DNA of 64,000 nucleotides from Flavobacteriaceae bacterium (GTDB taxonomy: Bacteria > Bacteroidota > Bacteroidia > Flavobacteriales > Flavobacteriaceae). Shown here in pieces: positions 54,503 to 63,091 of this stretch; positions within the stretch are counted from its first letter, which is position 1; each line of letters opens with the position of its first letter. A program made the translations under genes and the position numbers. Below the pieces are notes generated by a model, which made no database searches, had not been told where the DNA came from, and saw only the letters and a program-made list of their open reading frames with translations. The stretch is taken from positions 39,704 through 103,703 of the forward strand of contig JALQTJ010000003.1 of assembly GCA_023264015.1 (NCBI GenBank). The letters run 5' to 3'.

Positions 54503-55810
54503 ATGGTTTTAGCTGCTATCGGAAGTACAATCTTGATCACCATTGCTGCATTTTTAGTGCTCACATTGCTGCTCGTAGGATTGCTTTTGTTTACCAAAGA
54601 AAAACTTTCTCCTTCTGGACCCGTTACCATCACTATTAATGGAGAACGCAAGATTGAGGTGCCTTCTGGAAGCTCTTTGTTGTCAACGCTGGGGAATCAA
54701 AAGGTCTTCTTGCCTTCGGCTTGTGGAGGTGGTGGAACGTGCATACAGTGTGAGTGCCATGTACTTTCTGGTGGAGGAGAGGCCTTACCAACAGAGACCC
54801 CTCACTTTTCTAAGAAAGAATTGATTTCTGGAGCGCGCCTTGCCTGTCAGGTTAAGGTAAAGCAAGACATGGAAATTGAAATCCCAGAAGAGGTATTTGG
54901 GATTAAGAAATGGGAGGGTAAAGTAGTTCGTAATTACAATGTGGCTTCTTTTATTAAGGAGTTTGTGGTTGAGATCCCAGAGGATATGAATTACAAAGCA
55001 GGTGGTTATATTCAAATTGAGATTCCTCCTTGTGAAGTAAAATATTCTGATATCGACATTACTGCTCACCCTGAAGAGCACGACGATCCTAAGAAATTTC
55101 AAAATGAGTGGGATAAGTTTCAGTTGTGGCCCCTTGTGATGAAAAACCCTGAAAAGGTAGAGCGCGCTTATTCTATGGCCTCTTTCCCTGCAGAAGGGCG
55201 TGAGATCATGCTGAATGTGCGTATTGCGACTCCACCATTTGATCGCAATAAAAACGGATGGGCAGATGTGAATCCAGGAGTAGCTTCTTCATATATTTTT
55301 AGTTTGAAGGAGGGTGATCCCGTCACTATTTCTGGTCCATTCGGAGAATTCTTTATCAATGAATCTGATGCTGAGATGTTGTACGTAGGCGGTGGTGCAG
55401 GAATGGCCCCTATGCGCTCTCACCTTTACCACCTTTTCAAGACATTAAAGACTAACAGAAAAGTGACTTACTGGTACGGAGGACGCTCTAAACGCGAATT
55501 GTTCTACATTGATCACTTTAAGAAGTTAGAGGCTGAGTTCCCGAACTTTAAATTCTACATGGCCCTATCTGAACCCCTTGAAGAGGATAATTGGAAGGTC
55601 AAGAAAGATATTAACGATACTGACGGTGATGGCTTTGTTGGCTTCATTCACAATTGTGTGATTGATCAATATTTAAGCAAACACGAGACTCCTGAGGATA
55701 TAGAGTTGTATTTCTGCGGTCCACCACTGATGAACCAGGCGGTTCAGAAAATGGGAGAAGACTTCGGAATTCCTGACGAGAACATTCGCTTCGATGATTT
55801 TGGAGGATAA
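54503..55810 (+). CDS. nqrF: Na+-translocating NADH:quinone reductase subunit F
   Basis: The NADH-oxidising subunit. One N-terminal helix (about 5-30), a [2Fe-2S] ferredoxin domain with C74, C80, C83 and C115 (ACGGGGTCIQC), then an FAD/NADH ferredoxin reductase module. That module shows RAYSMASFPAE near 217, YVGGGAGMAPMRSHLYHL near 295 and ELYFCGPPLMNQAV near 398. A 435-residue protein, slightly longer than Vibrio NqrF by an internal insert near 180-210. Last gene before a terminator. Confidence 0.96.
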   Translation: MVLAAIGSTILITIAAFLVLTLLLVGLLLFTKEKLSPSGPVTITINGERKIEVPSGSSLLSTLGNQKVFLPSACGGGGTCIQCECHVLSGGGEALPTETPHFSKKELISGARLACQVKVKQDMEIEIPEEVFGIKKWEGKVVRNYNVASFIKEFVVEIPEDMNYKAGGYIQIEIPPCEVKYSDIDITAHPEEHDDPKKFQNEWDKFQLWPLVMKNPEKVERAYSMASFPAEGREIMLNVRIATPPFDRNKNGWADVNPGVASSYIFSLKEGDPVTISGPFGEFFINESDAEMLYVGGGAGMAPMRSHLYHLFKTLKTNRKVTYWYGGRSKRELFYIDHFKKLEAEFPNFKFYMALSEPLEEDNWKVKKDINDTDGDGFVGFIHNCVIDQYLSKHETPEDIELYFCGPPLMNQAVQKMGEDFGIPDENIRFDDFGG

Positions 55811-55813
55811 TTT

Positions 55814-55844
55814 AAAAACCGCTACTCTCAGTAGCGGTTTTTTT
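55814..55844 (+). terminator. Rho-independent terminator after nqrF
   Basis: CCGCTAC (55819-55825), loop TCTCA, GTAGCGG (55831-55837) and seven T (55838-55844), preceded by five A. It lies between nqrF and the small companion gene. Confidence 0.88.
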
Positions 55845-55855
55845 AATTTGTAGGA

Positions 55856-56224
55856 ATGGAACTGCTTTCAGCACACGAGTTACACAAGATGGCTATGAAT
55901 GTAGTCGGCAAGCAACTAGAGTCTGCCGGTTACGAATTTCTTGGCGTCAATTCAGCGCTTAAACGCGATCCGCAGTTTGTATGTCTCAAAGAAAAAAAGC
56001 TCCATTTCATCATAGTGCGTGCCTCGAGATTCCCTGAAGATCCCATGTCGGTAGATCGTGCCTTACTTGAAAAAGTCAAAAGTCATGCTGAAGCTTTTGA
56101 GGCAGTCACTTATTTTGCAGGAGTAGGGGTATATCATGCTTTAGATCGCAAATTGCCGCTCGAAAAAAATCAGGAGTGTACCATCGACTTTAAAGGATTG
56201 TATCACGTAGACGAATTATTATGA
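55856..56224 (+). CDS. Conserved small protein downstream of nqrF, function unknown
   Basis: A 122-residue soluble protein without signal peptide, helix or cofactor motif. Sequence highlights are LHKMAMNVVGKQLESAGYEFLGVNS, FVCLKEKKLHFIIVRASRFPEDP and a C-terminal TYFAGVGVYH. Homologues in flavobacteria sit in the same place and are often labelled NQR subunit F, apparently by transfer from the neighbour; it shows none of NqrF's domains. The alternation of beta strands and helix suggests a small alpha/beta fold. It overlaps apbE by ATGA, hinting at a role in NQR maturation, which is inference. Confidence 0.8.
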   Translation: MELLSAHELHKMAMNVVGKQLESAGYEFLGVNSALKRDPQFVCLKEKKLHFIIVRASRFPEDPMSVDRALLEKVKSHAEAFEAVTYFAGVGVYHALDRKLPLEKNQECTIDFKGLYHVDELL

Positions 56225-57231
56225 GCCCTAGACTTCGCTATCTGTTGCTTCTGGCTTTAACTGTACTTTTTACGGGCTGTGCTGAGCGCTCAAAGCAAGT
56301 GGTGCTTCAAGGAAACGCCTTGGGTACCACCTATGGGATAGCGGTCTTTGAGAACGAGCTTAAGGTGAAGCCCGAACAGCTCCGCCTGTCACTCGATTCA
56401 TTGCTAGAGGCCGTGAACGCTTCTATGTCAACCTATCGCTCAAACTCTCTCATCTCGAGGCTCAATGCAGAAGATAGCACTGTGGTCATAGATAAGATGT
56501 TCGAAGAAGTTTTTTTGCTTTCAAAACGCATACATCAAGAGTCGGGTGGATATTTCGATCCTACCGTTGGTCTTTTAGTAAGTGCCTGGGGGTTTGGTCC
56601 TGAAGGTCCTCGAAATGCAGTGCCTCAACTTGAGAAGCTGCTCCCCAGAGTAGGACTAGATAAAGTACGCCTAAGTCAAGGTCGGATACTTAAAGAGGTG
56701 CCTGGTATTCAACTTGATTTTAACGCCATTGCTAAAGGGTATACCTTAGATCGCATTGCAGTGCTCATTAGGCGTAATGGAGGTCGAAACTTTCTCATTG
56801 AATTAGGGGGTGAGATTGTGGCCAGCGGAATGAATCTGACAAAGCAAGCCTTATGGACCATCGGCATAGATGACCCACAAGATACACAGTCCTTAAGTCG
56901 TGTCATCCCGTTGCGAGATGCTGCTATGGCTACTTCTGGCAACTACAGAAAGTTTCGGGTGGATGCTGTTAGTGGAAGACGATACGGCCACACCATTAAT
57001 CCTCTAAACGGAAGGGCAGAAACCACAAATGTATTGTCTGCTAGTGTCATTGCTCCGACTTGTGCTGAAGCCGACGCCTATGCCACAGCGTTTATGGCCA
57101 TGCCACTAGATCAAAGCCTGCAATTCTTAGCAGAGCGACCAGAATTCTCGATTCACTTGATCTACGTTGATAAAGACAACTCCACTGCTGTTTTACAGCA
57201 AGGCTTGTTTGCGGAGACTACCGGCGAATAA
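56221..57231 (+). CDS. apbE: FAD:protein FMN transferase (flavin transferase ApbE)
   Basis: Attaches FMN to Thr of NqrB and NqrC using FAD as donor. A 336-residue lipoprotein: signal with lipobox LFTGC (Cys20), then ALGTTYGIAV, STYRSNSLISRLN near 72, SGGYFDPTVGLLVSAWGFGP near 105, the conserved LDFNAIAKGYTLDRIA near 165 and the metal/flavin region FLIELGGEIVASG near 193. GHTINPLNGR lies near 260 and CAEADAYATAFMAM near 285. Placement behind the NQR operon fits its substrates. It overlaps the convergent methyltransferase gene by 14 bases. Confidence 0.95.
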   Translation: MSPRLRYLLLLALTVLFTGCAERSKQVVLQGNALGTTYGIAVFENELKVKPEQLRLSLDSLLEAVNASMSTYRSNSLISRLNAEDSTVVIDKMFEEVFLLSKRIHQESGGYFDPTVGLLVSAWGFGPEGPRNAVPQLEKLLPRVGLDKVRLSQGRILKEVPGIQLDFNAIAKGYTLDRIAVLIRRNGGRNFLIELGGEIVASGMNLTKQALWTIGIDDPQDTQSLSRVIPLRDAAMATSGNYRKFRVDAVSGRRYGHTINPLNGRAETTNVLSASVIAPTCAEADAYATAFMAMPLDQSLQFLAERPEFSIHLIYVDKDNSTAVLQQGLFAETTGE

Positions 57232-57997
57232 TGGGTAGAATTTCGTTTTGATCTAAGGCGTATCGCTCAATTTCAGTCTTTGAAAACGCTTGTGATACAT
57301 AGATGGCCTCGGTTGAAAACCCCGCCTTTTGAAGTCGTTTAAAGAAATCTTTTCTTCCGTACCATCTGACATGATCGTATTGACCAAAATGAACTTCACG
57401 CTCCTTCTTTGTTTGAATAGAGTGGTCTTCATAGGTCTCGTCTTGATCGGGTTTCATAGGAACTTGTACAATACCCCATCCACTTGGCTTCAGCACACGA
57501 TATAACTCGCGCATGGCTTTATCGTCGTCGATGATATGCTCGAGCACGTGGTTGCAAAAGACAACGTCAAATGATTTATCTGCAAAAGGGAGTGCCCTTA
57601 GATCTCCTTTCACGGTAGCCAAAGGTGAGTTCTGATCGAAGGTCGTGTAGTCTAAATGGGCTAATCGCTTAAAGCGCGGTTGAAAGCATTGCTCCGGCGC
57701 TACATGTAAGACGTGTAGCTTTTGGTCGGTATTAAAAAAGGTAGTGGAGCGCTCAAGATAGAGCCATAAAAGGCGATGACGCTCTAGAGAAAGGGTGGAT
57801 GGCGAAAGTACGTTAGCCCTTTGTTTTTGGTATCCATAAGGTAGAAGGGTACGAAAACTGCTTTTATCGATCGGGTCTGTAAAGCGACTTCCTTTAAAGA
57901 GCAGCCGAAAAAGCGGAAGAAGGTACATGCTGAAACGAATCAGAACGGGTCTCGGAAAAATACCCAACACGATCCCAAATACGTTTTTTAGCATCAC
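57218..57997 (-). CDS. Class I SAM-dependent methyltransferase, substrate unknown
   Basis: A 259-residue protein. A basic, hydrophobic N-terminus (LIRFSMYLLPLFRLLFKGSRF) precedes a Methyltransf_11-type fold. Motif I is atypical (VLHVAPEQCFQPRF instead of GxGxG); motif II/post I reads TFDQNSPLATVKGDLRALPFADKSFDVVFCNHVLEHI, followed by AMRELYRVLKPSGWGIVQVPM. Such proteins are common in Bacteroidota and may act on glycans or lipids, but the substrate cannot be inferred. It is 6 bp downstream of map. Confidence 0.85.
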   Translation of the reverse strand: MMLKNVFGIVLGIFPRPVLIRFSMYLLPLFRLLFKGSRFTDPIDKSSFRTLLPYGYQKQRANVLSPSTLSLERHRLLWLYLERSTTFFNTDQKLHVLHVAPEQCFQPRFKRLAHLDYTTFDQNSPLATVKGDLRALPFADKSFDVVFCNHVLEHIIDDDKAMRELYRVLKPSGWGIVQVPMKPDQDETYEDHSIQTKKEREVHFGQYDHVRWYGRKDFFKRLQKAGFSTEAIYVSQAFSKTEIERYALDQNEILPIIRR

Positions 57998-58003
57998 CGC
58001 AAC

Positions 58004-58810
58004 TTACTTAAAGGCTTGCTCTTCGTCTGAGCTAATTCCGAGAGCTTCGTAGATGTATTGAAAGGTCGAGAGCAATTTTGGTTTCCCATCGACGATTGCC
58101 ACATTGTGTTCAAAATGAGCACTTGGTTTTTTATCGGCGGTTGTAATGGTCCATCCGTCTTTACCTTGAACAATACGGTGCGTTCCTCTATTGATCATCG
58201 GTTCAATGGCCACTACAAGCCCTTCTTTGAAGACCTTCCCTTGAGACCTTCTTCCGTAATTGGGCATTTCAGGTCCTTCATGTAGGCTTTTTCCGAGTCC
58301 ATGTCCGACGAGCTCTCGGACTACTCCATAGCCTTGAGCTTCATTGTACTGTTGTATGGCATACCCCACGTCTCCAACACGGTTACCTGCCTTAAATTCT
58401 GAGATTCCTATATAAAGCGATTCCTTGGCTGTTTTCAGTAACTTTTTGGTATCCGGATCTACTTCTCCTACCTCGAAAGTATAGGCATGATCTCCGTAGT
58501 AACCGTTCATATAGACCCCGCAGTCAATGGATATAACATCTCCTTCTTTTAGGGGTGTATGATCTGGAATACCGTGAACCACTTGCTCATTTGGGCTCCA
58601 ATTCAAGGTGTTCGGGAAGTCGTACATGCCTAAGAATCCAGGTTCTCCTTTGTGGTCTCTGATAAAGGTCTCAGCAAGCTTGTCTAAAGCAAGAGGGTCG
58701 GCACCAGGAACCACCTCCTTGGCCAACATTCCTAAGGTCTTTGAAACCAGTTGGGCGCTCTCAGCAATAAGAGCGATTTCTTCAGGTGACTTTAAAACTA
58801 CAGCACTCAT
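58004..58810 (-). CDS. map: Methionine aminopeptidase, type I
   Basis: Removes N-terminal Met from nascent proteins. A 268-residue pita-bread fold. SIDCGVYMNGYYGDHAYTF near 95 provides the first metal Asp residues, GHGLGKSLHEGPEMPNYG near 170 the His, and AIEPMINRG and HFEHNVAIVDGKPKLLS the Glu ligands. It lacks the N-terminal zinc extension, as expected for bacterial type Ia. The start shares a base with the gpmI stop. Confidence 0.95.
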   Translation of the reverse strand: MSAVVLKSPEEIALIAESAQLVSKTLGMLAKEVVPGADPLALDKLAETFIRDHKGEPGFLGMYDFPNTLNWSPNEQVVHGIPDHTPLKEGDVISIDCGVYMNGYYGDHAYTFEVGEVDPDTKKLLKTAKESLYIGISEFKAGNRVGDVGYAIQQYNEAQGYGVVRELVGHGLGKSLHEGPEMPNYGRRSQGKVFKEGLVVAIEPMINRGTHRIVQGKDGWTITTADKKPSAHFEHNVAIVDGKPKLLSTFQYIYEALGISSDEEQAFK

Positions 58811-60327
58811 TAAACTAAAGGTTGTTGTGTCATCGCCTCAGGTTGAGCGATTCCCATTAGCTTTAATACAGTTGGTGCTACGTCTCCTAAAACTCCATTT
58901 TTGACGGCCTTGATTTCAGGATCTACCACGATGAGTGGAACTGGATTTGTGGTGTGCGCTGTATTTGGACTTTGATCAGGGTTTACCATGGTGTCACAGT
59001 TTCCGTGATCGGCAATAATAAGCGTTGTATAGCCACTATTAAGTGCGGCAGTCACGAGTTCTTTGGTGCACTCGTCAACGGTTTCGCAGGCCTTGATGGC
59101 CGCCTCCATACTTCCGGTATGACCCACCATGTCTGGATTGGCAAAGTTGAGGCAAATAAAATCAAAGGTGGCGTCGTTAAGGTGCGGCATCAAGGCATCC
59201 TTGATGTCATAGGCGCTCATCTCTGGTTGCAAATCGTAGGTAGCCACCTTCGGTGAGGGACACAAAATGCGTTCTTCTTGGTCAAAGGGCTCTTCACGTC
59301 CACCATTAAAAAAGAAGGTCACGTGCGGATACTTTTCAGTTTCTGCAATGCGCAACTGTTTCTTTCCTGCCTTCGCTAGCGTTTCACCCAGGGTGTCTTT
59401 GATATTTTCTTTATCAAAAACCACCTTGATATTTTTAAAGGAATTGTCGTAGTTGGTAAGCGTGACGTAATACAACGCTAAAGGTTGCATCTGATATTCT
59501 TCAAATGCTTGTTGCGTCAACACCTCTGTGAGTTCGCGTCCACGATCTGTTCTAAAGTTGAAAAATAGCACTACATCATTAGGTTTGACGGTACCAATAG
59601 GTTGCTGTTGTTGGTCGACCTGAATGATCGGATGAATGAACTCATCGGTCACTCCATTCTCATAGGAGGCTTCAATCTCTTGGACAAGATTACTGGCTTG
59701 GTTTCCTTCGCCCCGAACAAGCGCATCGTAAGCGACCTTTACACGTTCCCAACGCTTGTCGCGATCCATGGCGTAGTAACGGCCCGTAACAGTAGCAATC
59801 TTAGTTTGCTTTTCTTTAGTGTACGCTTCTATATCCGATATGAATTGTACGCCACTTTTAGGATCGACATCTCTTCCGTCGGTGAAGGCATGAATAAAGG
59901 TAGCCGGATGATCACTGGTCTCACAGACATCAATTAAGGCTTTTAGATGGTCGATATGCGAGTGCACCCCACCATTACTGCACAATCCAAGCAGGTGAAC
60001 ATTTACTTGCTTTTCTGCTGCATAGGCGAGGGCATCTGTGATCACCTTTTCTTGACCCAGTGTTTTTTCTTGAACAGCCTTGTTAATACGCGCCAGATCT
60101 TGATAAACGATACGTCCTGCTCCGAGATTCATATGACCCACCTCGCTATTTCCCATTTGTCCGTCAGGCAAACCCACGTGCATACCATGGGTGAGTAAGG
60201 TGGCATTGGTATACCTGTTGTATAAGCCATCTATGAATTCGGTATTGGCTTGAGCAATAGCTGAAACATTTGGATCAGGAGACATTCCCCATCCGTCTAA
60301 AATCATGAGAAGAACCTTCTTATTCAT
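58810..60327 (-). CDS. gpmI: 2,3-bisphosphoglycerate-independent phosphoglycerate mutase
   Basis: Interconverts 3- and 2-phosphoglycerate in glycolysis. A 505-residue alkaline phosphatase superfamily enzyme. LMILDGWG (7-14) holds the first metal Asp, the phosphoserine is S61 in GNSEVGHMNLGAGR, and FTDGRDVDP, FFNFRTDRGRELT, CLNFANPDMVGHTG and IADHGNCDTM complete the two-Mn site. Full length. Transcribed from a nearby exact -7 element. Confidence 0.96.
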   Translation of the reverse strand: MNKKVLLMILDGWGMSPDPNVSAIAQANTEFIDGLYNRYTNATLLTHGMHVGLPDGQMGNSEVGHMNLGAGRIVYQDLARINKAVQEKTLGQEKVITDALAYAAEKQVNVHLLGLCSNGGVHSHIDHLKALIDVCETSDHPATFIHAFTDGRDVDPKSGVQFISDIEAYTKEKQTKIATVTGRYYAMDRDKRWERVKVAYDALVRGEGNQASNLVQEIEASYENGVTDEFIHPIIQVDQQQQPIGTVKPNDVVLFFNFRTDRGRELTEVLTQQAFEEYQMQPLALYYVTLTNYDNSFKNIKVVFDKENIKDTLGETLAKAGKKQLRIAETEKYPHVTFFFNGGREEPFDQEERILCPSPKVATYDLQPEMSAYDIKDALMPHLNDATFDFICLNFANPDMVGHTGSMEAAIKACETVDECTKELVTAALNSGYTTLIIADHGNCDTMVNPDQSPNTAHTTNPVPLIVVDPEIKAVKNGVLGDVAPTVLKLMGIAQPEAMTQQPLV

Positions 60328-60347
60328 TGGAAATGGATTGATGAGTA

Positions 60348-60355
60348 CAAAGGTA
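60348..60355 (-). promoter_or_regulatory. -7 element of gpmI-map
   Basis: Exact TACCTTTG on the minus strand, 20 bases before the gpmI ATG and next to the upstream peptidase stop. Confidence 0.6.
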
Positions 60356-60361
60356 AAACTA

Positions 60362-61096
60362 TTACGGCAGAAGCTTCGGATTTATGCCTAAGAGGTGCTC
60401 TTCTAGGTAACGATTCAATCGCGCTTCGCTGAGGTGATCGTATCCAATGACTTTCTGTGCTAACACCCTATTGATGACCTCCTTTCTGAGGTAGTTTTTG
60501 AGTAGGCTCACCGATTCAGGCGCATAGCTAAGATGCCAAGGCTCGTAGTTAAAACCCTTTCGATTGGTATCCTTGGTGTACACCAAATAGAAGTCAAAAT
60601 CAGTGGCGTTTTGATCTAACCATTCTTTGAGTGCAGCGAAGGCGCCTCCTGGTTCAAAATGTTCCTCTAAAAGACTGTCGCCATCGACGGTTCGACCCGC
60701 TTGAATGATATCGATATCGGTTCCCCAATGATGCCTTGAGGTGCCCGGAAGGGTCGAATATTCAATGATGCGCTCGATGGCGTCTTCACCCGAATCTCCC
60801 TCTTGAGTAAAGGCTTGAAATTTTCGTTCGAAAATGCGCTTTTGGTCGGCATAAGAGCGATAGCTTGATACGGTTCTTATTCCAATACCGTCGTTCCATG
60901 CTGCCATTTTCATGCGATTAAACGCTTTGTAAGCACGACGTGTCAATTGGGTCTTTTCTTGCCCAAATAGTTTAGGAGGATCAATTCCCATCAAGCGTTC
61001 GACACTAGGCGACCAACTCCATTCTGTTTCTATATGTGGGCTGAAAAGCGCCGCTATTCCAAGGTTTTGAAGGCGGATGTATTCGCGTCTATTCAT
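60362..61096 (-). CDS. M15-family D-alanyl-D-alanine carboxypeptidase (VanY-like)
   Basis: A zinc peptidase that trims peptidoglycan stem peptides. About 244 residues. TVSSYRSYADQKRIFERKF near 95, the Zn motif SRHHWGTDIDI near 140 (His and Asp ligands) and EPWHLSYAPE near 195 (catalytic Glu, His ligand) match LAS/M15B enzymes. ATG 61096 gives an N-terminus MNRREYIRLQNLGIAALF, which resembles a short twin-arginine signal; the alternative upstream start adds an unlikely segment overlapping the acetyltransferase gene. Export by Tat is inference. Confidence 0.88.
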   Translation of the reverse strand: MNRREYIRLQNLGIAALFSPHIETEWSWSPSVERLMGIDPPKLFGQEKTQLTRRAYKAFNRMKMAAWNDGIGIRTVSSYRSYADQKRIFERKFQAFTQEGDSGEDAIERIIEYSTLPGTSRHHWGTDIDIIQAGRTVDGDSLLEEHFEPGGAFAALKEWLDQNATDFDFYLVYTKDTNRKGFNYEPWHLSYAPESVSLLKNYLRKEVINRVLAQKVIGYDHLSEARLNRYLEEHLLGINPKLLP

Positions 61097-61544
61097 AGGT
61101 TGAAAGTACTTTAAACATAAAATAATGGGTTCCAACACCTTCTATTTCATAAGCCTCTCCTTCTCTCAGGTATCCGTTCTTTTCGTAAAAAGGTACCGCC
61201 TTGATGCGCGCGTTGAACCACAATACTTCGACGCCGTCTTCGGTGGCTTTTGTCTCGGCTGCTCTTAAGAGCAATCCGCCAATTCCGCCATCGCGATGTT
61301 CTGGTAGCACTGCCATACCTCTCAATTGAGCAACCCTTGAAAACTTAGGGCTAAATCGAGAATGCGTGTTTCTAACTAAAGAGGCACAACCTATGACGGT
61401 GTTGCCAATAAAGGCTCCAAAATGAGCGGTATGTCGATCTTCATCTTTATCAAAGATGCTGGCCTCAATAGGAAGTCCTTGACGCAGAACTGCCTGTCTG
61501 ACCGTTAAAATCGCTGCAGCATTAACTTGCTTAATGATCGTCAT
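61089..61544 (-). CDS. GNAT-family N-acetyltransferase
   Basis: A 151-residue acetyltransferase. The acetyl-CoA loop is in AVLPEHRDGGIGGLLLRAAE near residue 75, with VEVLWFNARIKAVPFYEKNGYLREGEAYEIEGVGTHYFMFK at the C-terminus, as in the AaC/ElaA-like group of small-molecule acetyltransferases. Substrate unknown. Overlaps the start of the M15 peptidase gene by 8 bases, so the two are translationally coupled. Confidence 0.9.
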   Translation of the reverse strand: MTIIKQVNAAAILTVRQAVLRQGLPIEASIFDKDEDRHTAHFGAFIGNTVIGCASLVRNTHSRFSPKFSRVAQLRGMAVLPEHRDGGIGGLLLRAAETKATEDGVEVLWFNARIKAVPFYEKNGYLREGEAYEIEGVGTHYFMFKVLSTYE

Positions 61545-61589
61545 AAACTGAACGGTTTGTGGTAAATTTAGCGTAAGTATGTGCAGCTC

Positions 61590-62324
61590 ATGAAAAATGT
61601 TTTGTTTCTCTTGTGTTTGACGATCGGTTTTTCTGTTTTTGGACAGTCAGAACTTGTACGTCTAAAGGGTCAAGTGTTGTATAGAAATAGTTTTGTTTCT
61701 GATGAGGCGGTGGTCAATGCTACGCGTGAAATCAGTACGATTACCGATGAAAATGGCGCATTTACCATAGAGGTGGCCGTCGGGGATGAGCTCGTATTTA
61801 CAGCTGTAAACTACCAACTGGAGGTGATTCAGATCACCGAGGATATCCTTAATAACGGACGCTTGGTCGTTGAGGTGACCGAAAAGGTGCGTCAACTTGA
61901 CGAGGTGGTAGTGACCCCCGACAATCAAGAGGCTTTTATTGAACTGAAAAATGAAGAATTCAAGGGGTTTGAATATGAAATCGATCGGGCTTCTCCTGTA
62001 GACAACATTGCCCTGTCATCCACCGCGCGCGGAATGCAAGACGGCTTAAATTTCATTTCTGTTTTTAAATTGCTAAAGTCGTTACTTGTTCCGAACGAAG
62101 GAGATAATGTTCCGAAGCTCAAGCTTTCTGAGGCGTTGGCTAAAGTATACGATGAACGCTTCTTTGTGCAAGATTTAAAATTGTCTCCGGCGCAGATCCC
62201 TGATTTTTTGACCTATTGCGACGAGCGTGTTCCGACGTATCAATTACTTCGAAAAGAAAATGAGTTTGAGCTTCTCGAATTTTTGGTCACCACCGCAGAG
62301 GCCTTTAAAAAAGAGATGCAGTGA
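61590..62324 (+). CDS. Exported protein with carboxypeptidase-like regulatory domain, paralogue 1
   Basis: About 244 residues. Signal peptide MKNVLFLLCLTIGFSVFG precedes a CarboxypepD_reg-like beta-sandwich (LVRLKGQVLYRNSFVSDEAVVNAT...ENGAFTIEVAVGDELVFTAVNY, about 22-95). QLDEVVVTP follows, then an alpha-helical C-terminal domain ending DFLTYCDERVPTYQLLRKENEFELLEFLVTTAEAFKKE. The beta domain is shared with TonB-dependent receptors, but there is no plug or barrel. ATG 61590 is preferred over GTG 61581. Its stop overlaps the next gene (GTGA). Function unknown. Confidence 0.82.
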   Translation: MKNVLFLLCLTIGFSVFGQSELVRLKGQVLYRNSFVSDEAVVNATREISTITDENGAFTIEVAVGDELVFTAVNYQLEVIQITEDILNNGRLVVEVTEKVRQLDEVVVTPDNQEAFIELKNEEFKGFEYEIDRASPVDNIALSSTARGMQDGLNFISVFKLLKSLLVPNEGDNVPKLKLSEALAKVYDERFFVQDLKLSPAQIPDFLTYCDERVPTYQLLRKENEFELLEFLVTTAEAFKKEMQ

Positions 62325-63091
62325 TCCGCATTTTAGCGCTACTTTTTGTGCTTGCTGCAAGCACTGGTTTCCTTCAGGCCCAAAATCAGAAAATCCTTCG
62401 GGCTTCTGTTACCGCAGAAGACGTTGATCTGTCGGGTATCACCATCCAAAATATAAGCAAGAAGACAGGAGTCGTCACTAATAGTGTAGGTGAGTTTGAG
62501 ATTATAGTGAGTCCTGGGGACAGTCTTCGCATCACCTCTGTTCAAATTCAACCCAAGCTTCTCGTTATTGACCCTTCGCTCTACGCTTCATCATACCTTC
62601 GAATACCCCTTGATCCCTTTGTCAATGAATTAGAAGGGGTGACCTTGAATCCTTACGGTTTGAGCAGGCTACTTTCAGAGGATGTCACGAGGATAGAGGT
62701 GAATCAAGAAGTAAACGCGAGTGCTTTAGGGCTACCCAATGCCGATGCTCCCGAGCTTACACAAAGTCAAAGACTTTTATACGAAGCAACCAGTGGAGGG
62801 GGTCTTATTCCTCTTAATCCTTTGCTAAACGCCTTGACTGGAAGGACAAAGATGCTCAAGAACAGAATTGCACTGGAGGCAAAAAATGCGAAGATAGATC
62901 AGGTAATAAAGCGTTATGAAAAACCCCTATTCGAGGACTACCTCACCATAGATTCTTCTGAAATTTTGCGCTTTTTGTACTATTGCGAGCAGGATTCACT
63001 TTTTACAGACCTGGTGGCATTGGGAGATGAACTTAAGTTCTTAGAGTTTATGAAGAAAAAGAGTAGTTCTTTTAAAGAGATAAATCCATGA
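62321..63091 (+). CDS. Exported protein with carboxypeptidase-like regulatory domain, paralogue 2
   Basis: A 256-residue paralogue of the preceding protein. GTG start overlapping the previous stop; signal peptide MIRILALLFVLAASTGFLQAQ, beta-sandwich (about 25-100), NELEGVTLNP, then a helical domain ending EILRFLYYCEQDSLFTDLVALGDELKFLEFMKKK. The C-terminus aligns with paralogue 1 (FLxYC, LLEFL versus KFLEFM). The pair looks like a tandem duplication that has diverged. It overlaps the DUF6702-like gene by ATGA. Confidence 0.82.
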   Translation: MIRILALLFVLAASTGFLQAQNQKILRASVTAEDVDLSGITIQNISKKTGVVTNSVGEFEIIVSPGDSLRITSVQIQPKLLVIDPSLYASSYLRIPLDPFVNELEGVTLNPYGLSRLLSEDVTRIEVNQEVNASALGLPNADAPELTQSQRLLYEATSGGGLIPLNPLLNALTGRTKMLKNRIALEAKNAKIDQVIKRYEKPLFEDYLTIDSSEILRFLYYCEQDSLFTDLVALGDELKFLEFMKKKSSSFKEINP

